Positions 14,023-14,776 of a DNA stretch of 14,776 bases are shown here, one piece after another. A program made the translations under genes and the position numbers. The notes beneath the pieces were generated by a model. The model saw only the letters and a program-made list of their open reading frames with translations, had not been told where the DNA came from and did not search any database. The stretch is from NCBI GenBank assembly GCA_002343445.1, contig DDSP01000029.1, positions 15,361 to 30,136 on the forward strand, given 5' to 3'. Source of the DNA: Chthonomonas sp. UBA2387. GTDB lineage: Bacteria > Armatimonadota > Fimbriimonadia > Fimbriimonadales > Fimbriimonadaceae. Within the stretch, counting starts at the first letter, position 1; each line of letters opens with the position of its first letter.

Positions 14023-14148
14023 GTGGGTGTTCAAATGCATCGTAGTCCTGCATGGTAGGCGCAGTCGGTACTCCTCGGGACGATGAACCGCGATGGTGGA
14101 CAACTTGTGCCCCGGGCATTTCGCCGGGTCCAGAGCTCCAGCCTTCAC

Positions 14149-14217
14149 CCCTAGACCCTCTCCCACCGACGATGCGCCCTGGTAAGCGAAAGGTCTTCAC
14201 GGTGGAAGAGGGGAATC
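14149..14217. repeat. 69-base palindromic repeat, left copy
   Basis: Begins CCCTAGACCCTCTCCCACCG and ends CGGTGGAAGAGGGGAATC. The arms CCCTCTCCCACCG (14156-14168) and CGGTGGAAGAGGG (14200-14212) pair with one mismatch around a 31-base loop. About 86 percent identical by eye to the copy at 14707-14775, in the same orientation. Confidence 0.8.
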
Positions 14218-14287
14218 CGGCTCCCCTCGCCTTCGCCGGGCGAACGTCTCTCAGCCCAGACCAATCGCGGCGAAGGAGAGGGGCCGG
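14217..14287. repeat. Large inverted repeat upstream of the DUF559 gene
   Basis: CCGGCTCCCCTCGCCTTCGCCG (14217-14238) pairs with CGGCGAAGGAGAGGGGCCGG (14268-14287) with two extra bases in the left arm and about one mismatch, around a 29-base loop. The right arm is followed by GGGTGAGG, a word order often seen in dispersed palindromes near DUF559 genes. It abuts the left 69-base repeat directly. Confidence 0.7.
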
Positions 14288-14310
14288 GGGTGAGGATCTG
14301 CCGCAACGGC

Positions 14311-14316
14311 TACAAT
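14311..14316 (+). promoter_or_regulatory. Putative -10 box of the DUF559 gene
   Basis: TACAAT followed by GGGCCCG and ATG 14324 (7 bases), immediately downstream of the inverted repeat. It overlaps an earlier in-frame ATG (14315), which therefore is unlikely to be used. No -35 match. Confidence 0.5.
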
Positions 14317-14323
14317 GGGCCCG

Positions 14324-14698
14324 ATGCCATTGCCCAGCAACGCAAGAAACAGGGCGAACAAGAACCGAGCACGTTCCCTTCGAAGGGCCGCCAACCTCTC
14401 CGAGACCCGATTCCGGCGAGGACTCAGGCGGACTTGTCCGGAGTTCACATTCCGTTTTCAGTATCCGGTGGGACCGTACTTCCTCGACTTCTTCTGCTCG
14501 GCTGCCATGCTTTGCGTGGAAGTGGACGGCGAGATCCACGATGCCGAACGCGACCGGGTTCGGGACGACTACCTCGCCGGTCTGGGCGTGCTCACCCATC
14601 GGGTGCCGTCTGCAGACCTTGCCGATCCAGACCGGTTGGCGGCGCATCTCGCCGCCGTCAGGAACCTGTGCATCGAGCGTGTCTCGGACGCCGAATAA
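14324..14698 (+). CDS. DUF559 (Vsr-like) endonuclease-domain protein
   Basis: 124 residues from ATG 14324. A basic N-terminus (MPLPSNARNRANKNRARSLR) leads into the DUF559 domain, a small PD-(D/E)XK-like nuclease fold related to very-short-patch repair endonuclease. Core: FRFQYPVGPYFLDFFCSAAM and LCVEVDGEIHDAERDRVRDD; the FLDFFC Asp, the EVDG Glu and the following His/Asp form the expected metal site. GLGVLTHRVPSADLADPDRL follows, matching the usual family C-terminal strand-helix. Length is typical. The substrate and role of free-standing DUF559 proteins are unknown; the family is often scattered in genomes next to palindromic repeats. Here the gene lies between two copies of a 69-base repeat and next to a large inverted repeat. 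The start is set by the TACAAT box 7 bases upstream. Confidence 0.9.
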   Translation: MPLPSNARNRANKNRARSLRRAANLSETRFRRGLRRTCPEFTFRFQYPVGPYFLDFFCSAAMLCVEVDGEIHDAERDRVRDDYLAGLGVLTHRVPSADLADPDRLAAHLAAVRNLCIERVSDAE

Positions 14699-14706
14699 GC
14701 CCTCAA

Positions 14707-14776
14707 CCCTAGCCCCTCTCCCACCGACGATACGACTTGGTAGGCGACAGGTCCCCACGGTGGAAGAGGGGGATTC
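14707..14776. repeat. 69-base palindromic repeat, right copy, at window edge
   Basis: Begins CCCTAGCCCCTCTCCCACCG, arms CCCTCTCCCACCG (14714-14726) and CGGTGGAAGAGGG (14758-14770), same loop length as the left copy. It starts 8 bases after the DUF559 stop. Whether a second large inverted repeat follows, as on the left, cannot be seen. Confidence 0.8.

Larger units (their letters stand above)
14023..14310. other. Repeat-rich noncoding block before the DUF559 gene
   Basis: No credible gene. From left: a stretch containing CCTGCATGGTAGGCGCAG and CCCCGGGCATTTCGCCGGGT (14111-14129, a CCCGG/CCGGG hairpin), then one copy of the 69-base palindromic repeat (14149-14217), then a larger inverted repeat (14217-14287). 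The minus-strand frame open across 13967-14758 exists only because the repeats lack stops in that frame. Confidence 0.6.

Noticed and set aside
13967..14758. A 263-residue minus-strand frame at the right end
   Set aside because: It spans the palindromic repeats and the antisense of the DUF559 gene; the twice-occurring GRIVGGRG peptide is just the 69-base repeat translated twice.

Overview
The window is a high-GC bacterial chromosome segment made mostly of single housekeeping genes and short operons. The organism is probably a member of the Armatimonadota (Fimbriimonas-like). That is an inference from three things: a secreted RCC1-repeat protein ending in a carboxypeptidase-regulatory-like domain plus a dockerin-like calcium-binding tail, a quinate-5-dehydrogenase-type protein, and an MGMT-like protein with PWWRVV at the active site. 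No rRNA or marker long enough to prove the phylum is present.

Layout. 1-1697 (minus): an EVE-domain protein translationally coupled to glycerol kinase glpK, which runs off the left edge. 1768-3393 (plus): a secreted seven-bladed RCC1-type propeller with dockerin-like tail; its terminator hairpin lies inside the 3' end of the convergent PAP2 gene. 3378-5746 (minus): a small unknown gene, lysS, and a PAP2 phosphatase overlapping lysS by TGATG. 5837-6533 (plus): two small unknown genes with an unusually long overlap. 6677-8388 (minus): folE2, an alkyltransferase-like gene one base downstream, then a membrane-anchored unknown protein. 8501-10526 (plus): an unknown PH-like protein, nadC and birA, all overlapping by start/stop codons. 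10570-12477 (minus): pth, ridA and the quinate-dehydrogenase-like gene. 12539-12626 (plus): tRNA-Ser(UGA).

Downstream of the tRNA the character changes. A 356-base noncoding stretch carries an 11-bp tandem array. It is followed by a probable small membrane protein broken by a one-base loss at its start codon, then by an AT-richer pair of membrane proteins (13142-14022) with PH-like C-terminal parts. The right end holds a DUF559 (Vsr-like) endonuclease gene between two copies of a 69-base palindromic repeat. This right-hand part is the accessory region of the window.

The most general observation concerns gene starts. Six starts without a Shine-Dalgarno site have a TAnnnT box ending 6-8 bases before the start codon, as expected for leaderless mRNAs; lysS has one at 11 bases. 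The two genes with good Shine-Dalgarno sites (1768 and 5746) do not have a box that close. This pattern also decided two start codons (7252 and 14324).
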